From NCBI RefSeq assembly GCF_009363755.1, contig NZ_CP045417.1, forward strand, positions 1,488,001-1,552,000: a DNA stretch of 64,000 nt, in the 5' to 3' direction. The notes beneath the pieces were generated by a model. The model did not search any database. It worked only from the letters and a program-made list of their open reading frames with translations, and was not told where the DNA came from. Positions 34,922-46,808 of the stretch are shown piece after piece. The DNA comes from Halomonas sp. THAF5a. GTDB taxonomy: Bacteria; Pseudomonadota; Gammaproteobacteria; Pseudomonadales; Halomonadaceae. The position numbers and the translations under genes are program-made. Position 1 is the first letter of the stretch. Each line of letters begins with the position of its first letter.

Positions 34922-37582
34922 ATGAAACGCAAGCTGACACTCGCCATGCTGCTTTCGCTCTCCACCGCCAGTCCCCTGGCGTTGGCCCTAGGCCTGGGGG
35001 AGGCCGAGGTCAATTCGACGCTCAGTGCGCCGCTGCGGGCCAGCATCCCCCTGACCGACAGTGCCGGCCTGCAGCCCGGGCTGCTCAATGTTTCCGTGGC
35101 GGACGCCGAGGCCTTCGCGGCCGCCGGCCTTCCGCGCACGCCGCTGGCGGCCAGCGTCAAGATGGCGGTGACGAGGCGCCAGGGCCGCCTGATGCTCGAC
35201 CTGACCACCGAGCGCGCCGTGCGCGAGCCCTGGGTCGACCTGCTGCTGCGGTTCGATTGGCCTGGGGGTCGTCAGCTGCGGGAGGTGACCCTGCTGCTTG
35301 ATCCAGCGGACTACGAGCGACTGCCGGCCCTGGTCGCGGCCCCCACGGCGGCGCCGGCGGTGTCGCGAGAGCCCTCCACGCCTCGGGCATCGGACGCCAC
35401 GCCGCGCCCGGTGGCCCGTCCCCCGGCCGCAGCCGAGGCGGGCGCTCCCGCCTGGGTGCGTCCCGGCGATACGCTGTGGTCCGTGGCCGGCCGGCTGCGC
35501 CCGGACAGCGGCATCAGCATCGACCAGATGATGGTCGCCCTGGTCGAGGCCAACCCGGAGGCTTTCCCCTCCGGCAATATCAACGCCATGCGCGCCGGCT
35601 TCACCCTGGTGGTGCCGCCCCGCGAGGCCATCGCGGCACGTTCCGCCACTCGGGCCGATGAGCTCGTCCAGGCCATGAACCAGGCCTGGGCCAATCGGGG
35701 CGGCGGCGCTCCGGCGAGGGTGCCCCTGGGCGATGCCGAGTCGGCGGCGGCCGTGGCCAGCGCCGGGGTCGAGACCGGGGCCGAGGCGTCAGCGCCCGAA
35801 GGCGAGGTATCCGGGGTGGCGTCGACGGCCGAGGCCGGCGAGCCTGACGGCGAGGGCGGCCAGCGACTGACGCTCCTGAGCGACGCCGATCTCGCCGCCG
35901 AGGGTGGGCCCGCCTCGGCGGAAGCGGCCGAAGGGGAAGCGGCCGAAGGGGAAGTGGACGTGGCTGCCGTCTCGGCACGGGAAGCGGGCGATGCGCCGGC
36001 GCTCGCCCTCTCGCCGGCGGAGCGGGGCGAGGGACAGGCCATCGACCCCGACGTGCTGGCGATGATCCAGGGCGGCGGCGAGCTGACCGAGGACCAGCGC
36101 CTGCTGCGCCTCGAGGCGCGCTGGCAGCAGAGCCAGGAGGACCTGGAGGCGGTGCGCAGCGAACGGGATGCCCTGCAGGCGGCGCTCGGCGATCTGCGCG
36201 AGGAGGTGGAGGCCATGCGCGAGCAGCTGGCGAGCCTCGCCGCCGGCGGCAACGGCGCGGATGCCGCCGGGACGGGCGGCGTGGTGGCGCCGGGCAGCGC
36301 ATCCTCACAGACCCCGCCGACCCCCTGGTGGGGTGCCCTCTATCAGGGCGCCATGGATCGCCCCCTGATGCTGGGCGGTGCCGGCCTGGCGGCCCTGCTG
36401 GCGCTCTGGGCCCTGGTGCGCCGTCGGCGGCGCGAAGAGCCGGCGCCGGTCTTCAATGAGGCGCGTCCGGTGGATCCCGCGACCAGCCGTGTGGTGATGC
36501 CCGGCGCCGATGGTCGCGTCGTCGACGAGACGCCCGCCGCCGGGCGCGAGGAGCCGCCAAGGACTTCGGCGCGTGCCTCCATGCCCGAAGCCGAGGCCAT
36601 CAACGAGGTAGATATCTTCATCGCCTATGGGCGTTATGACCAGGCGCGCGAGCTGCTCGAGGCGAGCCTGGTTCGCGAGCCCGGTCGCGACGATCTGAGG
36701 CTCAAGCTGCTGCGGGTGCAGCTGGAGCAGGGCGATCGCGGCGCCGCGGCGCGCCAGGCGGAGCAGCTGCGCGCCGGCGGGGATCCCGATGTCCAGGCCG
36801 ACGTGGCCGCGCTCATGCAGCGTCACGCGGTACACGCCGCCTCCGCCGCGCCCGAGCGGGCCGTGTTTCCCGAGGCTGACGAGCAACAGCCGCGTCATTT
36901 CGATGAGCCTGACGCCCCGGACGAGGAGGGGGTGACCGGCGATGCGGAAGAGGCGGCGTCGCCTGCTTCCACGCCGGCCGCCGGCGACGAACCGCGCCAC
37001 GACGACAGGGCGGCCGATTCTCAGGCTGCCTATCGTCGGCCCGAGCTGGCTGCCCCCGCCGAGTCGGAGCCCGCTGCCGCGACCTCCGATACCGGCGAGT
37101 CCGTCGAGGCCCACGAGGCGTCGGCAGAACCCGACGAATCCGCGCCCGCGTCGTCCCTCGCCGCGGTGCCGCTCGAGACCGTGAAGACCGAAGAGGGGCG
37201 CGATATCATCGACTATCGCCCCCCCTCCCTGGAGGCGACGCCCGAGCCGCGGGAAGAGACGCCCATGCAGCCCAGCGTGGACTTCACGCCGTCCGGCTTC
37301 GGCGGGGATGAGGCGCCCTCGGCCACGCTGGGGGGGCGTGATGAGCGCACCCTGTCCGAGGAGTGGGACGTCGAGGAGGTGGCCTTCCCGCCGCTGTCAC
37401 GCGATAATGCCCACTTTTCCGCGGCGGCCTCCCCGGCGTCGACACTCGCCGAGGCGCAGCACCTGTTCGATGCCGGCGAGCGCGCCCAGGCCCGAGCGCT
37501 GCTCGAGAGCCTGATCGACGAGACCGATGACTCGGATGCCCGGCAGGAGGCCCGCGAACTGCTGGATCAACACCTGCCATGA
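34922..37582 (+). CDS. fimV: FimV/HubP-type cell-pole scaffold protein
   Basis: 886 residues. A signal peptide is followed by the FimV N-terminal domain (LGLGEAEVNSTLSAPLRASIPL). A LysM-like peptidoglycan-binding module follows around residues 178-230 (AWVRPGDTLWSVAGRLRP), then an acidic Ala/Glu-rich linker and a coiled coil (LLRLEARWQQSQEDLEAVRSERDALQ). A membrane helix lies near 480-500 (LMLGGAGLAALLALWALVRRR), and the cytoplasmic tail holds a TPR-like region and the conserved C-terminal FimV motif (AEAQHLFDAGERAQARALLESLI). These proteins organise chemotaxis, flagella and type IV pili at the pole. ATG 34922 starts the signal peptide; an in-frame ATG at 34850 is less likely. Confidence 0.92.
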   Translation: MKRKLTLAMLLSLSTASPLALALGLGEAEVNSTLSAPLRASIPLTDSAGLQPGLLNVSVADAEAFAAAGLPRTPLAASVKMAVTRRQGRLMLDLTTERAVREPWVDLLLRFDWPGGRQLREVTLLLDPADYERLPALVAAPTAAPAVSREPSTPRASDATPRPVARPPAAAEAGAPAWVRPGDTLWSVAGRLRPDSGISIDQMMVALVEANPEAFPSGNINAMRAGFTLVVPPREAIAARSATRADELVQAMNQAWANRGGGAPARVPLGDAESAAAVASAGVETGAEASAPEGEVSGVASTAEAGEPDGEGGQRLTLLSDADLAAEGGPASAEAAEGEAAEGEVDVAAVSAREAGDAPALALSPAERGEGQAIDPDVLAMIQGGGELTEDQRLLRLEARWQQSQEDLEAVRSERDALQAALGDLREEVEAMREQLASLAAGGNGADAAGTGGVVAPGSASSQTPPTPWWGALYQGAMDRPLMLGGAGLAALLALWALVRRRRREEPAPVFNEARPVDPATSRVVMPGADGRVVDETPAAGREEPPRTSARASMPEAEAINEVDIFIAYGRYDQARELLEASLVREPGRDDLRLKLLRVQLEQGDRGAAARQAEQLRAGGDPDVQADVAALMQRHAVHAASAAPERAVFPEADEQQPRHFDEPDAPDEEGVTGDAEEAASPASTPAAGDEPRHDDRAADSQAAYRRPELAAPAESEPAAATSDTGESVEAHEASAEPDESAPASSLAAVPLETVKTEEGRDIIDYRPPSLEATPEPREETPMQPSVDFTPSGFGGDEAPSATLGGRDERTLSEEWDVEEVAFPPLSRDNAHFSAAASPASTLAEAQHLFDAGERAQARALLESLIDETDDSDARQEARELLDQHLP

Positions 37583-37588
37583 GGCCGC

Positions 37589-38509
37589 ATGACCCTTTTC
37601 AGATCCCTCGATGAACGTCACTCCCTGAGCGGCCGCCTGGCCATGGCGGTAGAGTACGACGGCAGCGACTACTGCGGCTGGCAGCGCCTCAAGCACGCTC
37701 CCTCCGTCCAGGGGGCCGTCGAGGCCGCGCTCTCGAAGGTGGCGGCCGGGCAGGCGATTACCGTGCACTGCAGCGGGCGGACCGACTCCGGCGTCCACGC
37801 GACCCGCCAGGTCATCCACTTCGATCCCCCGGTCCCTCGTTCGGAGAAGGCCTGGGTGTTCGGTGCCAATGCCAACCTCCCGCGCGACGTCGCGGTGCGC
37901 TGGGTTAAGCCGGTCGCCGATGACTTCCATGCCCGCTTCAAGGCCCTGGCCCGGCGCTACCGCTATGTGATCCTCAACCAGCCGAGCCGGCCGGTGCTGG
38001 AGCGCGCCAACGCCACCTGGTGTCGCGACCCCCTGGACGCCGACGCCATGCACCGGGCCGCCCAGGCGCTGGTGGGCGAGCACGACTTCTCGAGCTTCCG
38101 TGCGGCCGGCTGCCAGTCGAAGACGCCCTGGCGCCACCTCCACTTCATCGAGGTGCATCGCCACGGCCCCCTGGTGGTCGTCGACGTCCAGGGCAACGCC
38201 TTCCTGCACCACATGATCCGCAATATCGTGGGGGCGCTGGTCACGGTGGGGCGGGGCGAGCGGGGCGACGACTACCTGGCCGAGCTCATGGCTCTGAAGG
38301 ACCGTTCCCTGGCCGATGTGACCGCGCCCGCCTGCGGCCTGCACTTCGTCGACTCCCTCTACGACGAGCGCTGGGGCCTGCCCCGTGAGCCGCTGGGCCC
38401 CAACCTGCTCGCCTTCCTCGGCGAGTGGACCGGCGAGCGGACCCTGCCCGATTGCCCGATGGTCGAATTTCGTCGTGGCCGTCCGGTGGCGGCAGGAGAG
38501 CACGCCTGA
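37589..38509 (+). CDS. truA: tRNA pseudouridine(38-40) synthase
   Basis: 306 residues. The core domain has AVEYDGSDYCGWQRL and the catalytic aspartate Asp66 in CSGRTDSGVHA; FHARFKALARRYRY and FLHHMIRNIVG are also standard. It modifies uridines 38-40 in the anticodon arm. It starts 6 bases after fimV and is followed by the 105-bp repeat element. Confidence 0.97.
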   Translation: MTLFRSLDERHSLSGRLAMAVEYDGSDYCGWQRLKHAPSVQGAVEAALSKVAAGQAITVHCSGRTDSGVHATRQVIHFDPPVPRSEKAWVFGANANLPRDVAVRWVKPVADDFHARFKALARRYRYVILNQPSRPVLERANATWCRDPLDADAMHRAAQALVGEHDFSSFRAAGCQSKTPWRHLHFIEVHRHGPLVVVDVQGNAFLHHMIRNIVGALVTVGRGERGDDYLAELMALKDRSLADVTAPACGLHFVDSLYDERWGLPREPLGPNLLAFLGEWTGERTLPDCPMVEFRRGRPVAAGEHA

Positions 38510-38545
38510 TGCCTTCGGTATCACGCATGATTGGTAAGCGGCGAG

Positions 38546-38650
38546 CGTAGCCCTTGGGGTCTGACCCCCAGGCGTTGAGTGCTCAGTCATCTCGGTGTGT
38601 TGACGCAATAGGCAGCAGCGGGGTCAGACCCCAAGGGCGCGGCACCGTGC
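38546..38650 (-). repeat. 105-bp palindrome-bounded element, copy 2 (inverted)
   Basis: Cores GGGGTCTGACCCC (38556-38568) and GGGGTCAGACCCC (38620-38632) 51 bases apart, flanked by CGTAGCCCTT on the left and AAGGGCGCGGCACCGTGC on the right. Reverse-complemented, both ends match copy 1 at 22294-22399 while the interior is largely unrelated. It lies between truA and trpF. Confidence 0.88.
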
Positions 38651-38723
38651 CGTCACGTAAATTCTGGGGAGGCCCTGGGGCTACGCCGAGCTCTTGGACC
38701 CACCATCAGCAAAGGTTTCTCTA

Positions 38724-39359
38724 ATGGCGCTTCGCACCCGTATCAAGTTCTGTGGCCTGACCCGCGAGGCGGACGTCGACGCCGCCGTGGCCGCCGGCGC
38801 GGACGCCCTCGGCTTCGTGCTCTGGCCGGGCAGCAAGCGCGCCATCGACGAACAGCGGCTCGCCGAGCTGAGTGCCCGGGTGCCGGCTTTCGTCACCCGG
38901 GTGGGGCTCTTCGTCGACCCGGCACCCTCCCTGGTCGAGCGCTGTGCGCCGCACCTGGATCTGCTGCAGTTCCACGGTGACGAGACTCCGTCCGCCTGCG
39001 AGGCGGCCGGGCGCCCCTGGATCAAGGCCCTGCGCATGCGCGAGGGCCTCGACCTGCCCGCCGTCGCCGCGGCCTATGACGGTGCCCGGGCGCTGCTGCT
39101 CGACGCCTATCGGCCCGGCGTGCCGGGCGGCACGGGGGAGACCTTCGACTGGTCGCGAATCCCCGCAAGCCTGGCAAAACCTGTTATCCTCGCCGGAGGC
39201 CTGACGCCGGACAATGTCGGCGCGGCGATCGCGGCCGTCGGTCCCTTCGCGGTGGATGTCTCTGGCGGCATCGAGAGCGCGCCCGGCGTCAAGGACGCCA
39301 CCCGCATGGCGGCCTTCCTGCACGCCGTGCGCCGGGCCGACGAGCGGCGCGCTCGCTGA
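38724..39359 (+). CDS. trpF: Phosphoribosylanthranilate isomerase
   Basis: 211 residues, a single TIM barrel. [16 protein letters not shown] carries the catalytic cysteine, [26 protein letters not shown] and [11 protein letters not shown] complete the family pattern (catalytic Asp in LLLDAY). It performs the Amadori rearrangement in tryptophan synthesis. ATG 38724 is used; a TTG at 38694 would add ten residues. It is followed by trpB and trpA, unlike Pseudomonas, where trpF stands next to accD. Confidence 0.96.
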   Translation: MALRTRIKFCGLTREADVDAAVAAGADALGFVLWPGSKRAIDEQRLAELSARVPAFVTRVGLFVDPAPSLVERCAPHLDLLQFHGDETPSACEAAGRPWIKALRMREGLDLPAVAAAYDGARALLLDAYRPGVPGGTGETFDWSRIPASLAKPVILAGGLTPDNVGAAIAAVGPFAVDVSGGIESAPGVKDATRMAAFLHAVRRADERRAR

Positions 39360-39418
39360 GCCCGCGGCGTCTCCGTTCCCCCTTCACCCCCTTCTGGCGA
39401 CCCTGTGAGGTGTCTTTC

Positions 39419-40633
<1,215 letters not shown>

Positions 40634-41452
40634 ATGACGGCCCACACCATGAATCGTATCGACCAACGCTTCGCGGCGCTCAAGGCCGAGGGCCGGCGCG
40701 CGCTGATTCCCTACATCACCGCCGGCGATCCGGCGCCCCAGTATACCGTCGGCTTCATGCACGCCCTGGTGGCGGCCGGCGCCGACGTCATCGAACTCGG
40801 CGTGCCGTTCTCGGACCCCATGGCCGACGGGCCGGTGATCCAGAAGGCCTGCGAGCGAGCCCTCAAGAAGGGCGTGCGGCTCAGCCACCTCTTCGAGATG
40901 GTCAGCGAGTTTCGCCGCACCGACGCCGAGACGCCCGTCGTGCTGATGGGCTACCTCAACCCGGTGGAGCGCCTCGGCCTCGAGGCCTTCGCCGACCAGG
41001 CCGCCGCCGCCGGCGTCGACGGCGTGCTGATCGTCGACATGCCGCCGGAGGAGGCCGACGAGGTCGGACCGCTGCTCAAGGCGCGCGGCCTGGCGTCGAT
41101 CTTCCTGGTCGCCCCTACCACTTCGCGTGCCCGGGCCGCTACAATATGCGCCCACGGCGAGGGCTACCTCTACTATGTTTCGCTGAAGGGCGTGACCGGC
41201 TCGGCGACCCTCAATGCCGACGACGTGGCCGAGCATCTGGCGCCGCTGCGTGAGATGACCGATCTGCCGCTGTGCGTGGGCTTCGGCATCCGCGATGGCG
41301 CCTCGGCCGCCGAGGTGGGCAAGGTGGCCGACGGCGTGATCGTCGGCTCGGCGCTGGTCAACCGCATCGCCGAGAACGCCGAGCAACCCGAGGCGATCCC
41401 TGCCGCCCTCGAGGCGGTCCTGGAAGAGATGCGCCAGGCGCTGGACGCCTGA
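40634..41452 (+). CDS. trpA: Tryptophan synthase alpha subunit
   Basis: 272 residues, TIM barrel cleaving indole-3-glycerol phosphate. The catalytic glutamate is in [19 protein letters not shown] and the second acid in [20 protein letters not shown] and GFGIRDG bind phosphate. The ATG at 40634 abuts the trpB stop; ATG 40649 ([15 protein letters not shown]) aligns better with other TrpA starts and may be the true one. TrpB and TrpA form the channelling complex. Confidence 0.96.
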   Translation: MTAHTMNRIDQRFAALKAEGRRALIPYITAGDPAPQYTVGFMHALVAAGADVIELGVPFSDPMADGPVIQKACERALKKGVRLSHLFEMVSEFRRTDAETPVVLMGYLNPVERLGLEAFADQAAAAGVDGVLIVDMPPEEADEVGPLLKARGLASIFLVAPTTSRARAATICAHGEGYLYYVSLKGVTGSATLNADDVAEHLAPLREMTDLPLCVGFGIRDGASAAEVGKVADGVIVGSALVNRIAENAEQPEAIPAALEAVLEEMRQALDA

Positions 41453-41525
41453 TCCTCCTCGCCAACGAATCGACCCTGCTCCCGGCGCCGTCGGGGGCAT
41501 CAGCCTATACGGAAGTGTTTCTGAC

Positions 41526-42542
41526 ATGAGCTGGCTAGACAAGATCGTGCCCTCGGTGGGCCGCATCCAGCGCAAGGATCGTCGCGCGAGTGTCCCCGAC
41601 GGCCTGTGGCGCAAGTGCCCCAAGTGCGAAGCGGTGCTCTATCTCCCCGAGCTGGAAAAACACCATAGCGTCTGCCCCAAGTGCGACCATCACCTGCGCC
41701 TGACCGCGCGCAAGCGCCTCGACTGGTTCCTGGACAAGGAGGGCCGCGAGGAGATCGCGGCCCAGCTCGAGCCGATCGATCGCCTCAAGTTCCGCGACTC
41801 CAAGAAGTACCGGGATCGCCTGGTGGCGGCGCAGAAGGCCACCGGCGAGAACGATGCGCTGGTCGCCATGCGTGGCTCCCTGGAGGGCCTGCCCGTGGTC
41901 GCGGTCGCCTTCGAGTTCACCTTCATGGGCGGCTCCATGGGTGCCGTGGTGGGGGAGAAGTTCGTGCGCGCCGCCACCGTCGCCCTCGACGAGGGCATCC
42001 CGCTGGTCTGCTTCGCGGCCTCGGGCGGGGCGCGCATGCAGGAGGCGCTCTTCTCGCTGATGCAGATGGCCAAGACCTCGGCGGCCCTGGAGAAGCTCAA
42101 GCAGGCCGGCGTGCCCTACATCTCGGTGCTTACCGATCCGGTGTTCGGCGGCGTCACGGCGTCCCTGGCGATGCTGGGCGATCTCAACGTGGCCGAACCC
42201 AACGCGCTGATCGGCTTCGCCGGGCCGCGGGTCATCGAGCAGACCGTGCGCGAGAAGCTCCCCGAGGGCTTCCAGCGCAGCGAGTTCCTGCTCGAGCACG
42301 GCACCGTGGACATGATCGTCCATCGTGCCGAGATCCGCTCGCGCCTCGGTGGCGTGCTGCGCAAGCTGACCCACCAGCCGCTGGTCGGCGAGGCGCCGGT
42401 CGCCGATGAGCCGGACCTGGTGCAGGTGGCCGAACAGGCCGAGCAGGAGGAGCTGCCGGCCGCGGCACCCGCCGAGGGTGAACCGCAGGACGCCGCAAGC
42501 GACGCCGAGCCGAACGCAGAGCGTTCCGACGCGGCGCGCTGA
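41526..42542 (+). CDS. accD: Acetyl-CoA carboxylase carboxyltransferase subunit beta
   Basis: 338 residues. The zinc ribbon uses Cys31, Cys34, Cys50 and Cys53. The carboxyltransferase core has [23 protein letters not shown] and the [10 protein letters not shown] oxyanion region. The last ~45 residues form an acidic Ala/Glu-rich tail beyond the usual E. coli end, consistent with a halophile. It works with AccA (not in this window) in fatty-acid synthesis. Confidence 0.97.
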   Translation: MSWLDKIVPSVGRIQRKDRRASVPDGLWRKCPKCEAVLYLPELEKHHSVCPKCDHHLRLTARKRLDWFLDKEGREEIAAQLEPIDRLKFRDSKKYRDRLVAAQKATGENDALVAMRGSLEGLPVVAVAFEFTFMGGSMGAVVGEKFVRAATVALDEGIPLVCFAASGGARMQEALFSLMQMAKTSAALEKLKQAGVPYISVLTDPVFGGVTASLAMLGDLNVAEPNALIGFAGPRVIEQTVREKLPEGFQRSEFLLEHGTVDMIVHRAEIRSRLGGVLRKLTHQPLVGEAPVADEPDLVQVAEQAEQEELPAAAPAEGEPQDAASDAEPNAERSDAAR

Positions 42543-42550
42543 CCCAGCCC

Positions 42551-43942
42551 ATGAGCGAAGATGCCCTGCCCACGACGCTTCCTGCCTGGCTGGCCCGGCT
42601 GGAAGCGGCTCACCCGGTCGGTATCGACCTCGGCCTCGAACGCGTGGCCGAGGTCGCACGCCGCCTGGGGCTTCTCGAGGCGTCGCCGGCGGCGCGGGTC
42701 ATCACCGTCGCCGGCACCAACGGCAAGGGGTCGACCGTGGCCATGCTCGAGGCCCTGGCTCGGGCCCACGGCCTCTCCACGGCGACCTACACCTCGCCCC
42801 ACCTGCTGCGCTACAACGAGCGCCTCCGGCTCGACGGACGGCAGGCCGATGACGCCACCCTGATCGCCGGTTTCGAGGCGGTCGAGGCGGCGCGGCTCGA
42901 CGGCGAGCCGATCAGCCTGACCTACTTCGAGATGGGCACCCTCGGGGCGCTATGGGCGATCGCCCGCCAGCGTCCGGCGCTGGCGATCCTCGAGGTAGGA
43001 CTGGGTGGCCGCCTGGATGCCGTCAACGTCATCGATCCCGACGTCGCGGTGATCACCACCGTGGCCCAGGACCATGCCGCCTTCCTGGGCACCGACCTCG
43101 AGGGCATCGGCCGCGAGAAGGCCGGCATCCTGCGCCCCGGCCGACCCGCGGTGCTGGGCAGCACGACCCTGCCGGCGAGCGTACGCCGGGTGGCCCGCGA
43201 GCGCGGGGCCGACGTCTACGCCCTGGGCGAGGCCTTCCAGCGTGACAGCGATGGCGAGACCTGGCGCTTTTGGGGTCAGACCCCTAAGGAATCCTTGGGG
43301 TCAGACCCCAATGGATACTTAGACAGCAAGGGATGCATCGGTGCGGATGGTCGCATCGCGCTCGCCGAGCTGCCCGACCCGGGGCTGCCGCTGGACAATG
43401 CCGCCAGCGCGCTGCAGGCCCTGGCGCTCGCCGGGGTATCGCTGGAGGCGGCGGCCTGCCGCCAGGCGCTGGCGAGCGTGCGGCTGCCCGGGCGCATGCA
43501 GTGGCTCGGCCCCTGGTGCCTGGATGTCGGCCACAACCCCCACGCCGCCGCCTACGTGGCCGACCGGCTCGCGGCACGCCCCTGCGCCGGGCGCACCATC
43601 GCCCTGATCGGCATGCTCGCCGACAAGGATGCCGATGGAGTGATCGCCGCCCTGGCGCCGTCGGTGGATGCCTGGGTGCCGGCGAGCCTCGAGGGGGAGC
43701 GGGCGCGCACGGCCGATGACCTGGCCGAGCGCCTGGCCCGCCACGGCGCCACGGTCTGGCACCGCGGCACGTCGCCGGCCGAGGCCGCCGACTGGCTGAG
43801 CGCGCGCCTCGCGCCCGAGGATCGCGTGCTGGTCTGCGGCTCCTTCTTCACCGTTGCCGCCGTGCTGGCCTGGCATCAGGCCGATGGCCCGAGCGCGGCG
43901 GCGACGGCCGAGCGGGCCACGCGCAGCGAGGAAGCGAGATGA
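42551..43942 (+). CDS. folC: Folylpolyglutamate/dihydrofolate synthase with repeat-derived insertion
   Basis: 463 residues, Mur-ligase fold. ATP loop VAGTNGKGSTVAML, TYTSPHLLRYNERLRL and DVGHNPHAAAYVAD are intact. FolC adds glutamates to folates and makes dihydrofolate. Around residues 240-262 the protein reads WGQTPKESLGSDPNGYLD, which is the translation of two copies of the palindromic repeat (43272-43309). The insertion keeps the frame, so the protein is probably functional, with an extra surface loop. ATG 42551 lies 8 bases after accD; the last 4 bases overlap the next gene. Confidence 0.95.
   Translation: MSEDALPTTLPAWLARLEAAHPVGIDLGLERVAEVARRLGLLEASPAARVITVAGTNGKGSTVAMLEALARAHGLSTATYTSPHLLRYNERLRLDGRQADDATLIAGFEAVEAARLDGEPISLTYFEMGTLGALWAIARQRPALAILEVGLGGRLDAVNVIDPDVAVITTVAQDHAAFLGTDLEGIGREKAGILRPGRPAVLGSTTLPASVRRVARERGADVYALGEAFQRDSDGETWRFWGQTPKESLGSDPNGYLDSKGCIGADGRIALAELPDPGLPLDNAASALQALALAGVSLEAAACRQALASVRLPGRMQWLGPWCLDVGHNPHAAAYVADRLAARPCAGRTIALIGMLADKDADGVIAALAPSVDAWVPASLEGERARTADDLAERLARHGATVWHRGTSPAEAADWLSARLAPEDRVLVCGSFFTVAAVLAWHQADGPSAAATAERATRSEEAR
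43272..43309. repeat. Two-unit palindromic array inside folC
   Basis: Cores GGGGTCAGACCCC at 43272-43284 and 43297-43309, 25 bases apart, in direct orientation; spacer TAAGGAATCCTT is itself an inverted repeat. Unlike the other copies it is within a coding sequence, and the two cores are read in different frames. Confidence 0.95.
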
Positions 43943-44610
43943 AGTACGGAATGCGAGAGCGCCTGAGCGGGGCCGTGATCCTGATCGCCCTGGCGGTAAT
44001 CTTCCTGCCCATGCTCTTCGAGGATCCGGCGCCGCGCGGCGAGCGGCCCCAGCCGGTGATGACCATCGAGCAGCCGGTCGAGGTCTCGCGCCGCGAGCTG
44101 CCGGACCCGCAGCCTCCGGAGAGCCTCGATCGTGGGGCCGGGGACGAGGCCGCCCCCGAGCCTGCCTCCGCGGCCACCGCCGCATCGCAGGCGACGCCGG
44201 AGGACACGCCGACGCCCGAACCCGCGTCTGAACCGGCGCCCGAGCCGGCCGCGACGTCGCCCGAGCCCGCCGACGCGCCGGCCGAAGATCCCATCGCCGA
44301 GCTGGCCCGCGCCGCCGACGAGCGCCTGGCGAGCCAGCCCCAGGCGTCCGGCACGCCGGTCGAGGCCGCGCCCGCCGGGGAGTGGGCCGTGCAGGTGGGC
44401 AGCTTCGGCGAGGCCGCCAACGCCGAGCGCCTCGAGGCGAAGCTCACCAAGCAGGGCCTGCCCGTCTATCGCCGCGCCCGCGACAACGGCCTGACCACCG
44501 TCTACGTCGGTCCCTTCGCCTCCTCCCGGGAGGGCGAACGGGTGATGGGTGAGCTCAAGGCCCGGGACAATCTCCAGGGCCTGCTGGTGCGCGTGGACAG
44601 CGGTTCATGA
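43939..44610 (+). CDS. dedD: SPOR-domain cell-division protein (DedD-like)
   Basis: 223 residues: cytoplasmic MKYGMRERLSGA, one membrane helix (VILIALAVIFLPMLF), a Pro/Ala/Glu-rich periplasmic linker and a C-terminal SPOR domain from ~145 (EWAVQVGSFGEAANAERLEAKL ... VYVGPFASSREGERV). SPOR domains bind denuded glycan strands at the septum. The ATG overlaps the folC stop (ATGA). folC-SPOR-cvpA-purF order is conserved in Pseudomonas and E. coli. Confidence 0.92.
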   Translation: MKYGMRERLSGAVILIALAVIFLPMLFEDPAPRGERPQPVMTIEQPVEVSRRELPDPQPPESLDRGAGDEAAPEPASAATAASQATPEDTPTPEPASEPAPEPAATSPEPADAPAEDPIAELARAADERLASQPQASGTPVEAAPAGEWAVQVGSFGEAANAERLEAKLTKQGLPVYRRARDNGLTTVYVGPFASSREGERVMGELKARDNLQGLLVRVDSGS

Positions 44611-45191
44611 CACTGACCTGGATCGACTGGATCTTCGTGGCGGTGCTGGTGGTGACCGGGCTTGCCGGCTTCATGCGCGGCCTGGTCCGCGAGGCCCTGG
44701 GACTCGCCGCCTGGATCCTCGCGCTGCTGGCGGCCCGCTTGCTGGCCCCGCCGGTGGCGGACCTGCTCGCCGGCGTCATCGACAGCGCGGATGGTCGTCT
44801 GGTGCTGGCCTTCGTGCTGGTGATCTTTGCGGTGATCCTGCTCTGCGGCCTGATCATCCGCATGGTGCATGCCGCCGTGGAGTGGGTGGGCATGGGCCTG
44901 TTCAACCGGGTGACCGGCACCGCCTTCGGCCTGGCCAAGGGCACGGCGATCCTGGTCCTGGTGACCGTCCTGCTGAGCCTGACGCCGCTGGTGCAGCTCC
45001 AGGCCTGGCAGGAGGCGACGCTGCGCCCGACCTTCGAGCGTCTCCAGACCTGGGCGGTGAGCCAACTGGCGGCCTGGGAGGGACGCCTGCCCGAGGCGTC
45101 CTCGCTGCGGGAGCTCTCCCTGCCCCAGGCGACGCCGGCCACGTCCGCCGAGGCCGAACCGGACGACGCCGATGAGGCGACGCCCCCCTGA
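44607..45191 (+). CDS. cvpA: CvpA family membrane protein
   Basis: 194 residues with four membrane helices (WIDWIFVAVLVVTGLAGFMRG at the start is typical). CvpA is linked to colicin V production and bile-acid/envelope stress tolerance; the mechanism is unclear. It overlaps the SPOR gene by ATGA and precedes purF, as usual. The last ~35 residues are an acidic, low-complexity tail. Confidence 0.93.
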   Translation: MTLTWIDWIFVAVLVVTGLAGFMRGLVREALGLAAWILALLAARLLAPPVADLLAGVIDSADGRLVLAFVLVIFAVILLCGLIIRMVHAAVEWVGMGLFNRVTGTAFGLAKGTAILVLVTVLLSLTPLVQLQAWQEATLRPTFERLQTWAVSQLAAWEGRLPEASSLRELSLPQATPATSAEAEPDDADEATPP

Positions 45192-45277
45192 CACCTGACG
45201 CAGGGACGGCGCCACCCGCCGTCCCGACCCTTCACAGCAAGCCCGGACATCAGGTCCGGCAAGAGAGGTAAGGTAGA

Positions 45278-46798
<1,521 letters not shown>

Positions 46799-46808
46799 GG
46801 GGCCCGTC

